From an uncultured Mucilaginibacter sp. (lineage in GTDB: Bacteria; Bacteroidota; Bacteroidia; Sphingobacteriales; Sphingobacteriaceae): a stretch of DNA of 64,000 nucleotides. The stretch spans positions 62,001 through 126,000 of the forward strand of contig NZ_CAMLHX010000001.1 in the NCBI RefSeq assembly GCF_946479965.1, read 5' to 3'. This document shows, piece by piece, positions 16,434 to 24,636 of the stretch. Numbering within the stretch: position 1 is the first letter of the stretch; every line of letters begins with the position of its first letter. The notes below the pieces were generated by a model. The model worked only from the letters and a program-made list of their open reading frames with translations, made no database searches and was not told where the DNA came from. The position numbers and the translations under genes are program-made.

Positions 16434-16940
16434 ATGAAGAGAATCCCGTTTATATTTATTTTAAGCTTGCTGGTATTGAGTGTTTTTTGCAATTCCTGCA
16501 AAAAACAAAATCAAACTTCAATAGAAAGCTTGTTTTCTAAAGGTAACTGGGAGCTTGCTACTGTAATAGTAACCGTTTCTGTAGGCACCACCCGCGAGTT
16601 GGAAGATACCCTTAATACTACCTGCGACAAGAAACAGATATTTGCTTTTACTACAGACCATACCTGTACCTATACCAATTTCCATTGTAAAGATCAGCCG
16701 GTAGCTTCGGGCACCTGGTCGCTGTCGCAGGATCAGCTTTATTTAAAATCAGATATAGTTTGCCAGGATACATTTAAGGTAGGGACAGGTAAATCAAAAC
16801 CTTTTGAGAACGCGCAGATAGAAACCCTGGGCCAATACGCCATGGTATTAGTTACGGGCGACATACAAAACTACTCTGCCACCCAGCGCAGAATAGTAAG
16901 GCGTTATGGTTTTGTAAGGCAAAAAGTGGCCACTCAATAA
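16434..16940 (+). CDS. Lipocalin-like lipoprotein of unknown function
   Basis: The 168-residue product has a lipoprotein signal (MKRIPFIFILSLLVLSVFCNSC) followed by KKQN. The rest is beta-rich with the pattern GNWELATVIV ... FTTDHTCTY ... ASGTWSLSQDQLYL, which recalls lipocalin-like domains common among Bacteroidota lipoproteins. Four internal cysteines may form disulfides. ATG at 16434 starts the signal peptide; a TTG four codons upstream falls in the promoter box. It stands alone between dlgD (divergent) and purN. Confidence 0.75.
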   Translation: MKRIPFIFILSLLVLSVFCNSCKKQNQTSIESLFSKGNWELATVIVTVSVGTTRELEDTLNTTCDKKQIFAFTTDHTCTYTNFHCKDQPVASGTWSLSQDQLYLKSDIVCQDTFKVGTGKSKPFENAQIETLGQYAMVLVTGDIQNYSATQRRIVRRYGFVRQKVATQ

Positions 16941-16990
16941 AAACAAAAGGTTAAAAATTTATATTTGGCAAGTAAGCAATCAAATTACCT

Positions 16991-17575
16991 GTGATTTTGA
17001 AAAAACGAATAGCCATTTTCGCGTCCGGTTCGGGGTCTAATGCTCAAAAGATAATGGAGTATTTTAAACGAAGTCCTGATGCCGAGGTAGTACTTATACT
17101 CACCAACAATCCGCAGGCATACGTGCTGCAGCGTGCAGACAATTTTGAAGTCCCATCGCACATTTTTACACGGAATGAATTTTACCAGACCGACGAGGTT
17201 ATAAGGATATTAAAGACCCTTCAGGTTGACCTGATCGTATTAGCCGGTTTTTTATGGTTGGTGCCATCATCATTGCTTAGCGCTTTCCCCAATAAAATAA
17301 TTAACCTACACCCTGCATTGCTGCCTAAGTATGGTGGTAAAGGAATGTACGGCGATAATGTGCACAAAGCGATATTAGAAGCTAAAGAGGAAGAGTCCGG
17401 GATTACTATCCACTTTGTTAATGCCGAGTTTGATGAGGGTGAGATCATTCATCAATCGCGCTTTAAAATAGATCCATCGGATACTTTAGAAATGGTAAAG
17501 TTTAAAGGACAGCAATTAGAGCACCAGCATTTCCCAAGGGTGATAGAAAATCTGCTTAAAAAGATGAAAAGCTAA
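16991..17575 (+). CDS. purN: Phosphoribosylglycinamide formyltransferase
   Basis: PurN transfers the formyl group of 10-formyl-THF to GAR in purine synthesis. The 194-residue protein has the phosphate-binding start ASGSGSNAQ, the catalytic Asn/His in INLHPALLPKYGG and the catalytic Asp in FDEGEIIHQ. There is no ATG at the N-terminus: the start is GTG at 16991 or TTG at 16997, the latter giving the common MKKRIAIFASGSG opening. purH lies about 1 kb downstream but separated by two minus-strand lipoprotein genes. Confidence 0.95.
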   Translation: MILKKRIAIFASGSGSNAQKIMEYFKRSPDAEVVLILTNNPQAYVLQRADNFEVPSHIFTRNEFYQTDEVIRILKTLQVDLIVLAGFLWLVPSSLLSAFPNKIINLHPALLPKYGGKGMYGDNVHKAILEAKEEESGITIHFVNAEFDEGEIIHQSRFKIDPSDTLEMVKFKGQQLEHQHFPRVIENLLKKMKS

Positions 17576-17592
17576 GCCGGACGGTTTAGCTT
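17569..17592. terminator. Hairpin between purN and the converging lipoprotein gene
   Basis: AAGCTAA pairs with TTAGCTT, extended by a G-T and two C-G pairs around a 4-nt loop. It overlaps the purN stop codon. Downstream is AT-rich without a clear T-run, so termination is probable rather than certain. Confidence 0.5.
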
Positions 17593-17601
17593 ATAATAAT
17601 A

Positions 17602-18000
17602 TTATTGTTTAATGCATTTTGTGCCACAGCTTCCAACGCAGTAGTACATAGGGCCTTTCGGGCTTATTGTTAAAAAGTTGCTGTTTATCTGATAGCTGTA
17701 ATCCCGTGTTTCGCTGCCGTCATTTGTGGTTAGGGTGAGTGTGGCGCTGTCTTTAACAATATAAGTTGAATAAAAGCTTGCCAGATCATTACCGGTCAGC
17801 GTTCCGTCTGTTTTGAATTCTAAGTATATGTTTTTATCGCCTGTTAGGTCATGCCATTGCCCGCCTCCCCAGGTTGACTCATAGGAGGAAACAACTTTCC
17901 ACTTCCCGGTTAAACTAACTTCCGGAGCAACCTTGCTTTTTTTGCAAGAGATGGTAAGGCACATCAAGGCCAAACATTGCAAGTAAAAAGACTTTTTCAT
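17602..18000 (-). CDS. Lipocalin-like lipoprotein, tandem copy A
   Basis: The 132-residue lipoprotein has the signal MKKSFYLQCLALMCLTISCKK (lipobox LTISC). The mature part is a compact beta-rich domain: LTGKWKVVSSYES, YLEFKTDGTLTGNDLASFYS, KDSATLTLTT, FLTISPKGP, ending with a cysteine-rich tail (CVGSCGTKCIKQ). It is a clear paralogue of the gene immediately upstream (18026-18421), 25 bp away. Function unknown; the fold resembles lipocalin-like domains. Confidence 0.8.
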   Translation of the reverse strand: MKKSFYLQCLALMCLTISCKKSKVAPEVSLTGKWKVVSSYESTWGGGQWHDLTGDKNIYLEFKTDGTLTGNDLASFYSTYIVKDSATLTLTTNDGSETRDYSYQINSNFLTISPKGPMYYCVGSCGTKCIKQ

Positions 18001-18025
18001 AGTAAGTACAATTACAACTTACCGT

Positions 18026-18421
18026 CTATTGTTTAATATATTTGGTGGCACATCCCTCAATACAAAATATAGGTCCTGCCGGACTTAGCGTTAAAAAATT
18101 CCCCTCAATTTTATAGCTGTAATTTTGTATAACACTACTGTTTCTCTTAGTTAATGTAAGTGTAGCGCTATCCTTAACAACATAGGTTGCATAGTTACTC
18201 GCCAGATTGTCGCCTGCCAACGTACCATCGGCCTTAAGCTCTAAATATATTTTTTGATCGGCTGATACGTCATGCCATTCCCCCGGGCCTCCACTCGATG
18301 TATAATTTGAAACAACTTTCCAGTTACCAATTAAATCAGTATCAGGGCCAACGTTACTTTTTTTGCAAGAAGTAATAACGAATGTGAATGTCAGACACAA
18401 GAAGTAAATCAAATTTTTCAT
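18026..18421 (-). CDS. Lipocalin-like lipoprotein, tandem copy B
   Basis: The 131-residue lipoprotein has the signal MKNLIYFLCLTFTFVITSCKK (lipobox VITSC). It shares with copy A the blocks GNWKVVSNYTS, WHDVSADQKIYLELKADGTL, DNLASNYATYVVKDSATLTLT and the ending CATKYIKQ. ATG at 18421 starts the signal peptide; a TTG two codons earlier is unlikely. The pair arose by tandem duplication and is probably co-transcribed, copy B first. Confidence 0.8.
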   Translation of the reverse strand: MKNLIYFLCLTFTFVITSCKKSNVGPDTDLIGNWKVVSNYTSSGGPGEWHDVSADQKIYLELKADGTLAGDNLASNYATYVVKDSATLTLTKRNSSVIQNYSYKIEGNFLTLSPAGPIFCIEGCATKYIKQ

Positions 18422-18534
18422 ACGCAACGGTGTTTGTTTTTCCTATTAAACGCTTGCTTTTTGCGTTACGCTACAATCGCATCGACTTTTTTATTTAAAA
18501 CACATTGCCAAAACAACAAATCAACTAAAATAAC

Positions 18535-18542
18535 TACCTTTG
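18535..18542 (+). promoter_or_regulatory. -7 promoter box for purH
   Basis: TACCTTTG is a perfect TAnnTTTG match, 22 bp upstream of the purH ATG. Confidence 0.65.
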
Positions 18543-18564
18543 CGGCTCAAAATTTCCCATATAA

Positions 18565-20094
18565 ATGAGTCAGCCTGTTACCATTAAAAATGCCTTGATT
18601 TCAGTTTATTATAAAGATAATCTGGAGCCTATTATTAACGAGTTAAACCGCCTTGGTGTAAATATTTACTCAACCGGCGGAACCGAAAGTTTTATACGCA
18701 GTTTAGGCGTTGATGTGATAGCAGTTGAGGACCTTACTTCGTACCCATCTATATTAGGTGGCCGGGTTAAAACCTTGCATCCTAAGGTATTTGGAGGCAT
18801 TTTAGCGCGCAGAAGCTCAGAGAGCGACCAGCAACAAATTGCACAATATGAGATACCTGAGATTGACCTTGTAATAGTTGATCTGTATCCGTTTGAAGAA
18901 ACAGTAGAATCAGGCGCAGGCCATGATGATGTTATTGAGAAGATTGATATTGGCGGGATTTCGCTTATCCGCGCAGCAGCAAAAAACTTTAAGGATGTAG
19001 TTATTGTTGCATCAAAGGACGACTATGTTGAACTGGGCGGTTTGCTTAAAACCCAAAACGGAGCAACCACTTTTGATCAACGCCGCCGTTTTGCGCAAAA
19101 AGCGTTTAATATAACCTCGAATTATGATACCGCGATCTTCCAGTATTTTAACCGCGAAGATCCTATGCCGGTATTTAAACAGAGTATTTTAACCAGCCAG
19201 GTTTTACGTTACGGCGAAAACCCGCATCAAAAAGGTGTGTTCTACGGCAATCTGGATGCTATGTTCACCAAACTGAACGGCAAAGAACTATCGTACAATA
19301 ATCTGGTTGATGTTGACGCTGCAGTAGCCCTTATTGATGAATTTACCACCGAGCCAACCATCGCCATATTAAAACACACCAATGCATGCGGTATTGCAAG
19401 CAGGCAGTTTATTAAAGAAGCCTGGCTTGATGCTTTGGCTTGCGACCCGGTATCGGCATTTGGTGGCGTTATAATTGCTAATGATGAGATTGACGCTGCT
19501 ACGGCAACAGAGATTGACAAGCTATTTTACGAGGTATTAATTGCCCCGGCTTATACAGACGAGGCCCTGCAAATTTTAACCGCTAAAAAGAACCGTATCG
19601 TCTTAATACGGCAACAGGTTGAGCTTCCGGCAAAGCAATTTAAAACTTTATTGAATGGCGTTATCGAGCAGGATAAAGACAATACTGTTGAGGGGCCAGA
19701 CGAAATGAAGGTAGTAACCAACGCGCAACCAACAACTCAGGAGCTGAAGGACCTTTTCTTTGCCAACAAAGTGGTAAAACACACCAAATCAAACACCATT
19801 ATATTTGCTAAAAACAACCAGTTGATGTCAAGCGGCGTAGGGCAAACATCAAGGGTTGATTCATTAAAACAGGCGGTTATTAAAGCCAACAGTTTTGGTT
19901 TCGACCTTAACGGTGCTGTAATGGCATCAGATGCGTTTTTCCCTTTCCCTGATTGTGTTGAATTGGCTGCCGAAGCAGGCATTACCGCCGTGTTACAACC
20001 AGGCGGATCAATAAAAGATCAGGACTCTATTGATATGTGTAACCAAAAGAATATTGCCATGGTTACTACTGGGGTTCGCCATTTTAAGCATTAA
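18565..20094 (+). CDS. purH: Bifunctional AICAR formyltransferase / IMP cyclohydrolase
   Basis: PurH performs the last two steps of IMP synthesis. The N-terminal MGS-like cyclohydrolase domain (1-200; YSTGGTESFI, SYPSILGGRVKTLHPKVFGGIL, IDIGGISLIRAAAKN) is followed by the AICARFT domain (200-509) with RYGENPHQKG, the catalytic KHTNACG, and the C-terminal SDAFFPFPD and LQPGGSIKDQD. Length 509 aa is normal. With purN nearby it forms a loose purine cluster, each gene having its own promoter. Confidence 0.97.
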   Translation: MSQPVTIKNALISVYYKDNLEPIINELNRLGVNIYSTGGTESFIRSLGVDVIAVEDLTSYPSILGGRVKTLHPKVFGGILARRSSESDQQQIAQYEIPEIDLVIVDLYPFEETVESGAGHDDVIEKIDIGGISLIRAAAKNFKDVVIVASKDDYVELGGLLKTQNGATTFDQRRRFAQKAFNITSNYDTAIFQYFNREDPMPVFKQSILTSQVLRYGENPHQKGVFYGNLDAMFTKLNGKELSYNNLVDVDAAVALIDEFTTEPTIAILKHTNACGIASRQFIKEAWLDALACDPVSAFGGVIIANDEIDAATATEIDKLFYEVLIAPAYTDEALQILTAKKNRIVLIRQQVELPAKQFKTLLNGVIEQDKDNTVEGPDEMKVVTNAQPTTQELKDLFFANKVVKHTKSNTIIFAKNNQLMSSGVGQTSRVDSLKQAVIKANSFGFDLNGAVMASDAFFPFPDCVELAAEAGITAVLQPGGSIKDQDSIDMCNQKNIAMVTTGVRHFKH

Positions 20095-20231
20095 TTGTTT
20101 GTGAGTAGTGAAATAATTAATAGTTAAAAAGTTAGTAATTATTTATAATAAAAACTTAACTAACAAGTTAACTTAATCAAGTTATTACACTAAATTTATA
20201 AAATTTGTAAAATATCCGGGGCAACCATAAA

Positions 20232-21254
20232 ATGAGCTTATTTAATTTTTTCACACAAGAAATCGCAATAGATCTGGGTACCGCAAATACCCTAATTATA
20301 CATAATGATAAAGTTGTTGTTGACGAGCCGTCAATAGTAGCTTTTGACAGATCAACCAATAAAGTAATTGCCATAGGTAAGCAGGCCATGCAAATGGAAG
20401 GTAAAACCCATGATAATATACGCACCGTTCGCCCGCTTAAAGATGGTGTAATAGCCGATTTTAACGCTGCCGAGCACATGATACGCGGTATGATAAAAAT
20501 GATAAACCAAGGCAAAGGATGGTTCTTTCCATCATTGCGTATGGTTATCTGTATTCCATCGGGTATTACCGAGGTAGAGAAACGTGCCGTGCGCGACTCG
20601 GCCGAGATTGCCGGTGCCAAAGAGGTTTACCTGATACATGAACCAATGGCCGCTGCGGTGGGTATCGGTATTGATGTAGAGGAGCCAATGGGTAATATGA
20701 TAATTGATATTGGTGGTGGTACTACCGAGATCGCAGTTATCGCATTGTCAGGTATCGTATGCGACCAATCAATCCGCGTTGCGGGTGATAACTTCGACTC
20801 TGATATTGTACAATACATCCGCCGTCAGCATAACATAATGATAGGCGATCGTACTGCCGAGAAGATAAAAATTGAGGTAGGTTCGGCTTTGCCTGAGCTT
20901 TCTGATCCACCTGCTGATTTTGCCGTACAAGGCCGCGACCTGATGACAGGCGTGCCAAAACAGATCATGGTATCTTATACTGAGATTGCACATTGCCTGG
21001 ATAAATCCATATCAAAAATAGAAGAAGCTATATTAAAAGCATTGGAGATTACTCCGCCCGAGCTATCTGCCGATATTTATCAAACCGGTATTTATTTAAC
21101 CGGTGGCGGTGCATTGCTTCGCGGGCTGGACAGGCGAGTATCAGCCAAAACCAAACTACCGGTACACGTAGCCGAAGATCCGCTACGCGCCGTAGTTAGA
21201 GGCACGGGGACGGCACTTAAAAACATAGGTAACTTCAAATTCTTGATGCAATAA
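20232..21254 (+). CDS. mreB: Rod shape-determining protein MreB
   Basis: The 340-residue bacterial actin homologue polymerises at the membrane and directs lateral wall synthesis. Nucleotide-binding signatures are clear: AIDLGTANTLI (phosphate 1), IDIGGGTTEIAVI (phosphate 2) and YLTGGGALLRGLD (adenosine), and the N-terminus MSLFNFFTQE can form the membrane-binding amphipathic helix. It heads the mreB-mreC-mreD-mrdA-rodA cluster. An 80-bp gap holding an inverted heptamer repeat separates it from mreC. Confidence 0.97.
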   Translation: MSLFNFFTQEIAIDLGTANTLIIHNDKVVVDEPSIVAFDRSTNKVIAIGKQAMQMEGKTHDNIRTVRPLKDGVIADFNAAEHMIRGMIKMINQGKGWFFPSLRMVICIPSGITEVEKRAVRDSAEIAGAKEVYLIHEPMAAAVGIGIDVEEPMGNMIIDIGGGTTEIAVIALSGIVCDQSIRVAGDNFDSDIVQYIRRQHNIMIGDRTAEKIKIEVGSALPELSDPPADFAVQGRDLMTGVPKQIMVSYTEIAHCLDKSISKIEEAILKALEITPPELSADIYQTGIYLTGGGALLRGLDRRVSAKTKLPVHVAEDPLRAVVRGTGTALKNIGNFKFLMQ

Positions 21255-21258
21255 TCTT

Positions 21259-21329
21259 ATTTACGATTTACGATTTTAGATTTACGAATGTTTATCTAAA
21301 TCGTAAATCGTAATTCTAAAATCGTAAAT
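21259..21329 (+). repeat. Heptamer inverted-repeat element between mreB and mreC
   Basis: Arm 1 (21259-21286) reads ATTTACG twice, the variant ATTTTAG, then ATTTACG. A 15-nt centre follows, then arm 2 (21302-21329) with the complementary units CGTAAAT, CGTAATT, variant CTAAAAT, CGTAAAT. It nearly fills the gap and ends 4 bp before the mreC ATG. A transcript would fold into a long imperfect hairpin. Confidence 0.85.
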
Positions 21330-21333
21330 CCCT

Positions 21334-22170
21334 ATGCGTAACCTGTTAATTTTCATCAGCAAGTACAACGCATTTTTCCTTTTCGTTATTTTTGAGATAG
21401 GGGCTATAGTTATCTACATAAAATACAATTCCTTTCAAAAAGCTACTTTTATTAATAGCACTAATCATGTAACCGGCAATTTATACGCCCGTATTGACGA
21501 GTTTAAAGGATATTTAACGCTTAGAGATGTTAATGATAGCCTGGCAAAAGAGAATGCCAGATTGCGTAATCAGCTTAAAACTTCATTTTATGTTGATACC
21601 GTGGCTAAGGGTAAAGTTACAGACACTGTTTATAAGCAGCAATACGAGTACATAACAGCTAAAGTTATTAATAACTCTGTTAACCGGCCCAACAACATCA
21701 TCACCATTAATGCAGGCTCTGATGCCGGTATAAAAAAGGGGATGGGGGTTATAAATGATAAAGGTGTTGTTGGTAAAGTTTTACAGGTAAGCCCGCACTT
21801 TTCTGTTATACAATCGCTTTTACATTCAGAAACGGTTATAAGCGCGATGCTGGCTAATTCGCGACAAATCGGGTCATTTTCATGGGGAGCAGATCTTAAT
21901 CCGCATCGGGGTTTGTTATATGATATAACTAACGATGCTTCGCCAAAGGTGGGCGAACTGGTAGTTACTTCAGATCGCTCGCTGTATCCCACCGGCATAG
22001 CAATTGGCAAATTGCTTAACCTGCGTGCAAAAAATGCCAAAGGGTCGTTTTTAAGTATGGATGTTGCCTTGGCGGTTGATTTTACCAAACTGGAATATGT
22101 TTATGTGGTAATTAATGAGTTTGCAACAGAACAAACGGGACTGGAGGCTCAGGTGACGAAAGATGAGTAG
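21334..22170 (+). CDS. mreC: Rod shape-determining protein MreC
   Basis: The 278-residue protein has an N-terminal cytoplasmic/membrane segment (about 12-29, YNAFFLFVIFEIGAIVIYI), a periplasmic coiled coil (about 60-90, LRDVNDSLAKENARLRNQLK) and the two-lobed beta domain typical of MreC (AGSDAGIKKGMGVINDKGVVGKV split across the lobes, ITNDASPKVGELVVTS). It scaffolds PBP2/RodA in the periplasm. The stop overlaps the mreD start by 8 bp. The start codon immediately follows the heptamer hairpin, with no Shine-Dalgarno site. Confidence 0.95.
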   Translation: MRNLLIFISKYNAFFLFVIFEIGAIVIYIKYNSFQKATFINSTNHVTGNLYARIDEFKGYLTLRDVNDSLAKENARLRNQLKTSFYVDTVAKGKVTDTVYKQQYEYITAKVINNSVNRPNNIITINAGSDAGIKKGMGVINDKGVVGKVLQVSPHFSVIQSLLHSETVISAMLANSRQIGSFSWGADLNPHRGLLYDITNDASPKVGELVVTSDRSLYPTGIAIGKLLNLRAKNAKGSFLSMDVALAVDFTKLEYVYVVINEFATEQTGLEAQVTKDE

Positions 22171-22681
22171 GACCATTTTATACAATATAATACGGTTTAT
22201 AGTGCTGGTTTTTGTTCAGGTGTTTTTACTGAAGAACATTACTTTATACAATATAGCCACCCCGTACCCCTATATATTGTTTATTCTTTTGCTTCCGTTC
22301 GGAACTCCTAACGTGCTGCTGTTTATACTCGCATTTATCCTGGGCTTAACAGTTGATGCTTTTTATGATACCCCGGGCCTGCATGCAGCTGCTTGCGTGC
22401 TTTTGGCACTGGTAAGAATACTCTTTATCAGCATTACAGTGCAAAAGGACGGATTTGATAATGAGCCCGAGCCCACGCTCAGTATAATGGGCTTCAGGTG
22501 GTTTTTAACGTATACCATAATACTAACTTTCATACATCATACGTTTCTTTTCTTACTAGAGGCATTTAACTTTTCTGACTTGTTATTTATACTGCAGCGG
22601 GTTATAACCAGCGCAATATTTACAGTATTTTTGATGCTCATCACCGGCCTATTGTTTTTCAGAAAAAGGGAACGTAAATGA
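22163..22681 (+). CDS. mreD: Rod shape-determining protein MreD
   Basis: The 172-residue polytopic protein has about five membrane helices and the order mreC-mreD-mrdA that defines MreD. Sequence conservation in this family is low, so the call rests mainly on context plus the helix pattern (PYILFILLLPFG, FILGLTVDAFYDTPGLHA). It overlaps mreC by 8 bp and mrdA by 4 bp, implying translational coupling. It acts with MreC in the elongasome. Confidence 0.9.
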   Translation: MSRTILYNIIRFIVLVFVQVFLLKNITLYNIATPYPYILFILLLPFGTPNVLLFILAFILGLTVDAFYDTPGLHAAACVLLALVRILFISITVQKDGFDNEPEPTLSIMGFRWFLTYTIILTFIHHTFLFLLEAFNFSDLLFILQRVITSAIFTVFLMLITGLLFFRKRERK

Positions 22682-24636
22682 ATACTTTTTTTCAGCGACG
22701 TTATGTTATCGCAGGCGTTTTTATTACCCTGATAATAATTCTGCTGGCTCGCCTGTTTTACATGCAGGTAATAGACGACCGGTACCTGAAGATTGCTAAG
22801 GACAACGTAATCCGTCAGTTTGTGCAGTATCCTGCTCGCGGTCCTATCTTAGATCGCCATGGTAAAATACTGGTTCAAAATAAACTCGTTTATGATGTAT
22901 CTGTTATCCCTCGCCAGGTAAAACCTTTTGATACCGTTGAGTTTTGCAGGCTTTTAGACATTACACGTGAGGATTTTGACAAACGGTTTAACAAGGCTAT
23001 CGGGTACTCGCGTGCATTGCCTTCTAAGTTTGATAAACAGATCTCACCTGAACTTTATGCTTCCTTGCAGGAGCGCATGTCAGAGTTTCCCGGCTTTTTT
23101 GTTGAACCTCACCCTGTGCGTATTTATCCTGACTCAACAGCGGCACATTTTTTAGGTTACATTAGCGAAGTTAGAGACTATGATATTGAGAAATCAGGCG
23201 GCTACTATCGCCCCGGAGATTATATCGGAAAATCCGGCGTGGAAAAATCATATGAGACGATTTTGCGGGGACAGCGCGGGGTGAAAAACATGTTGGTGGA
23301 TTCGCGCGGTGTGCAAAAAGAATCATACGCCAATGGAACCTTTGATACCGTTGCCGTTGCGGGTGAAAAGGTAATATCATCCCTTGATATAAGGATTCAA
23401 AAGTTGGGCGAAAAATTAATGAAAAATAAGATAGGCAGCATTGTTGCAATAGAACCGTCAACCGGCGAGGTATTGTGCTTTGTTAGCAGCCCTACTTATG
23501 ACCCTAATCTGATGGTGGTTGGTCCGGACAAGGGCAAGAATTACGAAAGGTTGGAAGAAGATCCTTACAATCCCTTTTTTATAAGGCCCATAATGGCTAG
23601 TTATTCACCCGGTTCGTCCTTTAAGCCATTAAGTGCGCTCATTGCCTTGCAGGAGGGCATCATCACACAGCAAACAACCTATACTTGTACAGGCTCTTAT
23701 TTGCCTAATAGGGGCAGGCCCAAATGCACGCACGTTCACGGCGTGGTAAACTTAAGCAGCGCGATAGCCGAATCGTGCAATGGTTATTTTGCAATGGTGT
23801 TTGAAAAGCTTATTAACTATAGAGGTGCAAAGAATACGGCAGCCAGTTTTACAGATTGGCGGTCTAAAGTTGAGAGATTTGGTTTAGGACAGAAATTGGG
23901 ATTAGACATGTCTGGTGAAAAATCCGGTTATCTGCCCACTGCGAAACGGTATGATAGAGATTATAAGCCGGGTGGCTGGCGCTCAAAAACCATATTGTCA
24001 TTATCTATAGGGCAGGGCGAAGTAAATGCGACTCCTTTGCAACTGGCCAACATTGAATGCATTATTGCCAATCATGGTTATTACTATTTACCTCATCTGG
24101 TTAAATCGGTCGGTAACAAGCCCGTAATTAAACGTGATTATACTGTGCGCCATAACGTAGGTGTTGACAAAAAATATTTTGAACAGGTTATTGATGGTAT
24201 GCAAAGCGTAGTAGAATATGGTACCGCACGTGGATCCAGAATACCCGGTATAAATATGGTAGGCAAAACAGGTACTGTACAAAATAACCATGGTGCCAAC
24301 CACTCGGTATTTGTAGCCTATGCTCCGCGCGAAGACCCAAAAATAGCTATTGCTGTAGTGGTTGAAAACTCAGGCGATGGTGGCACATGGGCCGCGCCTA
24401 TTGCCAGCTTTATTGTAGAGAAGTATTTGCGTGATACCATAACACTACGGGGCATAAGGCCAGATTATTACATTAATTCAAATCTGCTTACGCCGCCACA
24501 GCAAAAGAAAAAGCTAACAGCGGCCGATAGCGCCAAGATAAAAGCTGCTGCCACTCCTGTGAAATCGACAGCGGTAAAGCAGAAGGTAGATAAAAGTGTT
24601 ACTGTCAACGTTGTAAGCAAAATACCGGGAAGATGA
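22678..24636 (+). CDS. mrdA: Penicillin-binding protein 2 (transpeptidase)
   Basis: The 652-residue class B PBP has one N-terminal membrane helix (about 10-28), a dimerisation domain (60-230) and a transpeptidase domain. The nucleophile is S313 in the SxxK box (SSFK), SxN is SCN in IAESCNGYF, and the KTG box begins at K530 (GKTGT). It crosslinks peptidoglycan during elongation with RodA. The C-terminal 60 residues are a Lys/Ala-rich low-complexity tail (QQKKKLTAADSAKIKAAATP) not needed for catalysis. It overlaps both neighbours by 4 bp. Confidence 0.96.
   Translation: MNTFFQRRYVIAGVFITLIIILLARLFYMQVIDDRYLKIAKDNVIRQFVQYPARGPILDRHGKILVQNKLVYDVSVIPRQVKPFDTVEFCRLLDITREDFDKRFNKAIGYSRALPSKFDKQISPELYASLQERMSEFPGFFVEPHPVRIYPDSTAAHFLGYISEVRDYDIEKSGGYYRPGDYIGKSGVEKSYETILRGQRGVKNMLVDSRGVQKESYANGTFDTVAVAGEKVISSLDIRIQKLGEKLMKNKIGSIVAIEPSTGEVLCFVSSPTYDPNLMVVGPDKGKNYERLEEDPYNPFFIRPIMASYSPGSSFKPLSALIALQEGIITQQTTYTCTGSYLPNRGRPKCTHVHGVVNLSSAIAESCNGYFAMVFEKLINYRGAKNTAASFTDWRSKVERFGLGQKLGLDMSGEKSGYLPTAKRYDRDYKPGGWRSKTILSLSIGQGEVNATPLQLANIECIIANHGYYYLPHLVKSVGNKPVIKRDYTVRHNVGVDKKYFEQVIDGMQSVVEYGTARGSRIPGINMVGKTGTVQNNHGANHSVFVAYAPREDPKIAIAVVVENSGDGGTWAAPIASFIVEKYLRDTITLRGIRPDYYINSNLLTPPQQKKKLTAADSAKIKAAATPVKSTAVKQKVDKSVTVNVVSKIPGR

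Noticed and set aside
17602..18421. Tandem lipocalin-like lipoproteins as a toxin-immunity pair
   Set aside because: Both have the same lipoprotein signal and fold pattern; this is simple gene duplication with no toxin-like partner.
16991..20094. purN and purH as one operon
   Set aside because: Two minus-strand lipoprotein genes lie between and purH has its own -7 box.
20095..20231. Repeated AAGTTA/AACTTA words before mreB as another heptamer element
   Set aside because: Units do not stay in phase and the composition is extremely AT-rich; chance is a sufficient explanation.
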